Origin: Prevotella sp.
Lineage (GTDB): Bacteria; Bacteroidota; Bacteroidia; Bacteroidales; Bacteroidaceae
NCBI GenBank assembly: GCA_022511055.1
Contig: JAFLSH010000133.1
Span: 1 to 8,205, forward strand
Direction: 5' to 3'
DNA length: 8,205 bases
The notes under the pieces are model-generated. The model saw nothing but the letters and a program-made list of their open reading frames with translations, was not told where the DNA came from and did no database searches. Shown here piece after piece: positions 6,989-8,205 of the stretch; within the stretch, counting starts at the first letter, position 1, and each line of letters starts with the position of its first letter. The position numbers and the translations under genes were made by a program.

Positions 6989-7014
6989 AGCGGTGTTTCA
7001 TAGCGGTGTTTCAT
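6989..7014. repeat. Perfect 13-bp tandem repeat, two copies
   Basis: The unit AGCGGTGTTTCAT occurs at 6989-7001 and again, directly abutting, at 7002-7014. It lies between the SusD terminator and the operon promoter, about 48 bp upstream of the -33 box. It could be a simple slippage product or a pair of protein-binding sites; the sequence alone does not decide. Confidence 0.85.
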
Positions 7015-7025
7015 GCCTGCCCCGC

Positions 7026-7067
7026 AAAACGAGAAGCGAGGTGTACCCGGCAGGCACACCTCGCTTC
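7026..7067 (-). terminator. Rho-independent-like terminator after the SusD-like gene
   Basis: A perfect 12-bp inverted repeat has arms GAAGCGAGGTGT (7033-7044) and ACACCTCGCTTC (7056-7067) with an 11-nt loop. On the minus strand the stem is followed by TCG and then TTTT (7029-7026), a short and interrupted T-tract. It begins 23 nt after the SusD-like stop codon, as expected for a terminator of that transcription unit. The plus-strand side has no clear T-run, so it is best read as acting on the minus strand. Confidence 0.8.
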
Positions 7068-7090
7068 GTCAGTTACTTTCTCTCACGGAA

Positions 7091-8205
7091 TCACCATCCC
7101 GGATTCTGCTTGAGTTCAGGATTCATTTCCATGATGGTAATCGGATAGGGGAAGAGCCTGTGCTTCTCCTGGAAGCCTACGGTGAAGCCGGCATCCATGG
7201 CCTCGTGTGTATGGGCAATGTAGAAGCGGCTGTTAGCCTCAGTTCCATTCTCCCAGATGACATTGACATCGCTGGACCTTACGGGGCGGTGTACCTTGTC
7301 GTAAAGGTGAGGAACGGCCGTGCCTGCCTTCTTGAGTCGCTCAATGCCATTGGTGTCGTTCCAGCGGAGAATGTCCTGGAAACGGCAGCCCTCAAACCAC
7401 AACTCGTAAGACTTTTCTCTCTTCAGCACTTCCATGTCAACAGTACTGCTGATGGTCTTTGAGCCGGCGCGCTCCTGAATCTTGTTGATATAGGTCTTGG
7501 CCGTAGCAGCATCTTCGGTCTTCAGGCAGCACTCCGCGTAGTTGAGCAGCACCTCTGCGTAACGCATGACAATGATGTTGTTCATGCGCATGCCGTTGCC
7601 GATTTCGCCGTCGCCATCAATGTCTCTGCAATCATTGCCGCGGTAGATAATCTTGAACGGCAGCCAGAACGACTGGCCATAAAGCCCTTGCTCCAGGTCA
7701 GAGATACCAATCTTGTCAGATGTCTTCTTCTGCTCAAGCGGCATGTTGTTCAGCTCCTCGTCGAAGTAAGCCATACCCTCAACGCCAGAGGTCTGATAGA
7801 CGGCATCGTCAATGTGCATCAGCGTAGCCTTGAAGCGCTTTGAGTCGCCATCGTTGTCGTGGAACTCATTGCCAAACCACAGGGGAACGCCAATAGAGCC
7901 CCAACCGTCCAAGCCGTTTTCGTAAGCCTGGGCGGGGTTGGCCTTGAAGTTACCCGCACGCCAGTTGAAGCAGTTGGCTTCCATCCATGTTGAGTGCTGC
8001 ATGGCACCGTTTCCGCTACCGAAGCTCCAACCGCCACCAGTGGCAACATTATACCTCATATTGATTTCGAACACTTTCTCCTTACAACCGTCACCTTCTA
8101 CATGGAAGAGGTCGAGATACTCGTCACCCGAAACGAGGTCGTACTTGCCAGAGTCGATGACCTTCTTGAGGGCATCCTTGGCTTTTCTGTAGTCGCCGGC
8201 AAACA
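7091..8205 (-). CDS. SusD/RagB-family nutrient-binding lipoprotein, 3' part
   Basis: The reading frame is open to the right edge, so the start and signal peptide lie outside the window; about 370 C-terminal residues are visible. Known: SusD-like proteins are outer-membrane lipoproteins that cap a SusC-type TonB-dependent transporter and bind glycans or other nutrients. Seen: GDYRKAKDALKKVIDSGKY at the edge, the tetratricopeptide-like helix pair typical of the family; NNIIVMRYAEVLLNYAECC and AKTYINKIQERAG in the middle; ELWFEGCRFQDILRWN, the usual E-G-R-F/W-D-RW region; and the family-typical C-terminus ending LKQNPGW. The apparent start at 8074 is a GTG inside the gene, not a real start. The SusC partner is not in the window and would be expected upstream, beyond the right edge. 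The substrate cannot be inferred. Sampled base composition is lower in GC than the operon downstream. Confidence 0.95.
   Translation of the reverse strand, partial: FAGDYRKAKDALKKVIDSGKYDLVSGDEYLDLFHVEGDGCKEKVFEINMRYNVATGGGWSFGSGNGAMQHSTWMEANCFNWRAGNFKANPAQAYENGLDGWGSIGVPLWFGNEFHDNDGDSKRFKATLMHIDDAVYQTSGVEGMAYFDEELNNMPLEQKKTSDKIGISDLEQGLYGQSFWLPFKIIYRGNDCRDIDGDGEIGNGMRMNNIIVMRYAEVLLNYAECCLKTEDAATAKTYINKIQERAGSKTISSTVDMEVLKREKSYELWFEGCRFQDILRWNDTNGIERLKKAGTAVPHLYDKVHRPVRSSDVNVIWENGTEANSRFYIAHTHEAMDAGFTVGFQEKHRLFPYPITIMEMNPELKQNPGW

Noticed and set aside
7091..8074. A complete 327-aa gene starting at 8074
   Set aside because: Codon 8074-8072 is GTG, the frame stays open to the window edge, and the residues upstream continue a typical SusD helix, so the gene is only partly in the window.

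Overview
The window looks like a moderately GC-rich chromosome segment from the Bacteroidetes, most likely order Bacteroidales. The evidence is a SusD-family lipoprotein gene, two copies of a membrane protein of the DUF6057 type, a DUF4369-type lipoprotein, and a promoter that fits the Bacteroides pattern (TTTG, 20-nt spacer, TAnnTTTG). I cannot assign a genus. Every gene I can support lies on the minus strand. No tRNA, rRNA, insertion sequence, CRISPR array or attachment site is visible.

Layout in transcription order, right to left. (1) 8205-7091: 3' part of a SusD-like starch/glycan-binding lipoprotein gene, which enters from beyond the right edge, followed by a strong hairpin terminator near 7026-7067. 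(2) 7090-6902: a 189-bp intergenic stretch with the terminator, a perfect 13-bp tandem repeat, and a consensus Bacteroides promoter whose -7 box ends only 8 nt before the next start codon. (3) 6901-12: a tight five-gene operon: DUF6057 copy A (508 aa); heme-motif beta-propeller lipoprotein A (500 aa); small DUF4369-like lipoprotein (205 aa); DUF6057 copy B (581 aa); heme-motif beta-propeller lipoprotein B (491 aa). The junctions are a 4-bp ATGA overlap, a 43-bp gap, a 20-bp overlap and a 1-bp gap, so all five genes are probably co-transcribed from the promoter at 6910-6941.

The main feature is that the operon is a two-gene module present twice: a polytopic inner-membrane protein with a helical soluble C-terminal half, paired with a lipoprotein that carries one c-type heme motif (CxxCH) ahead of a TolB/PD40-like beta-propeller. 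The DUF4369 lipoprotein sits between the two modules. The copies have diverged but keep the same order and spacing, which implies that the two proteins of each module work together in the envelope. A redox or sensing role is an inference from the heme motif. No substrate can be read from the sequence. The upstream SusD gene suggests a glycan-utilisation neighbourhood, but the terminator and separate promoter argue that the operon is its own transcription unit.

The protein starts used here differ from the longest open frames. Gap-free alignment of the two DUF6057 paralogues over their first 30 residues fixes both starts, and a perfect Shine-Dalgarno plus the lipobox position fixes the start of propeller lipoprotein A.
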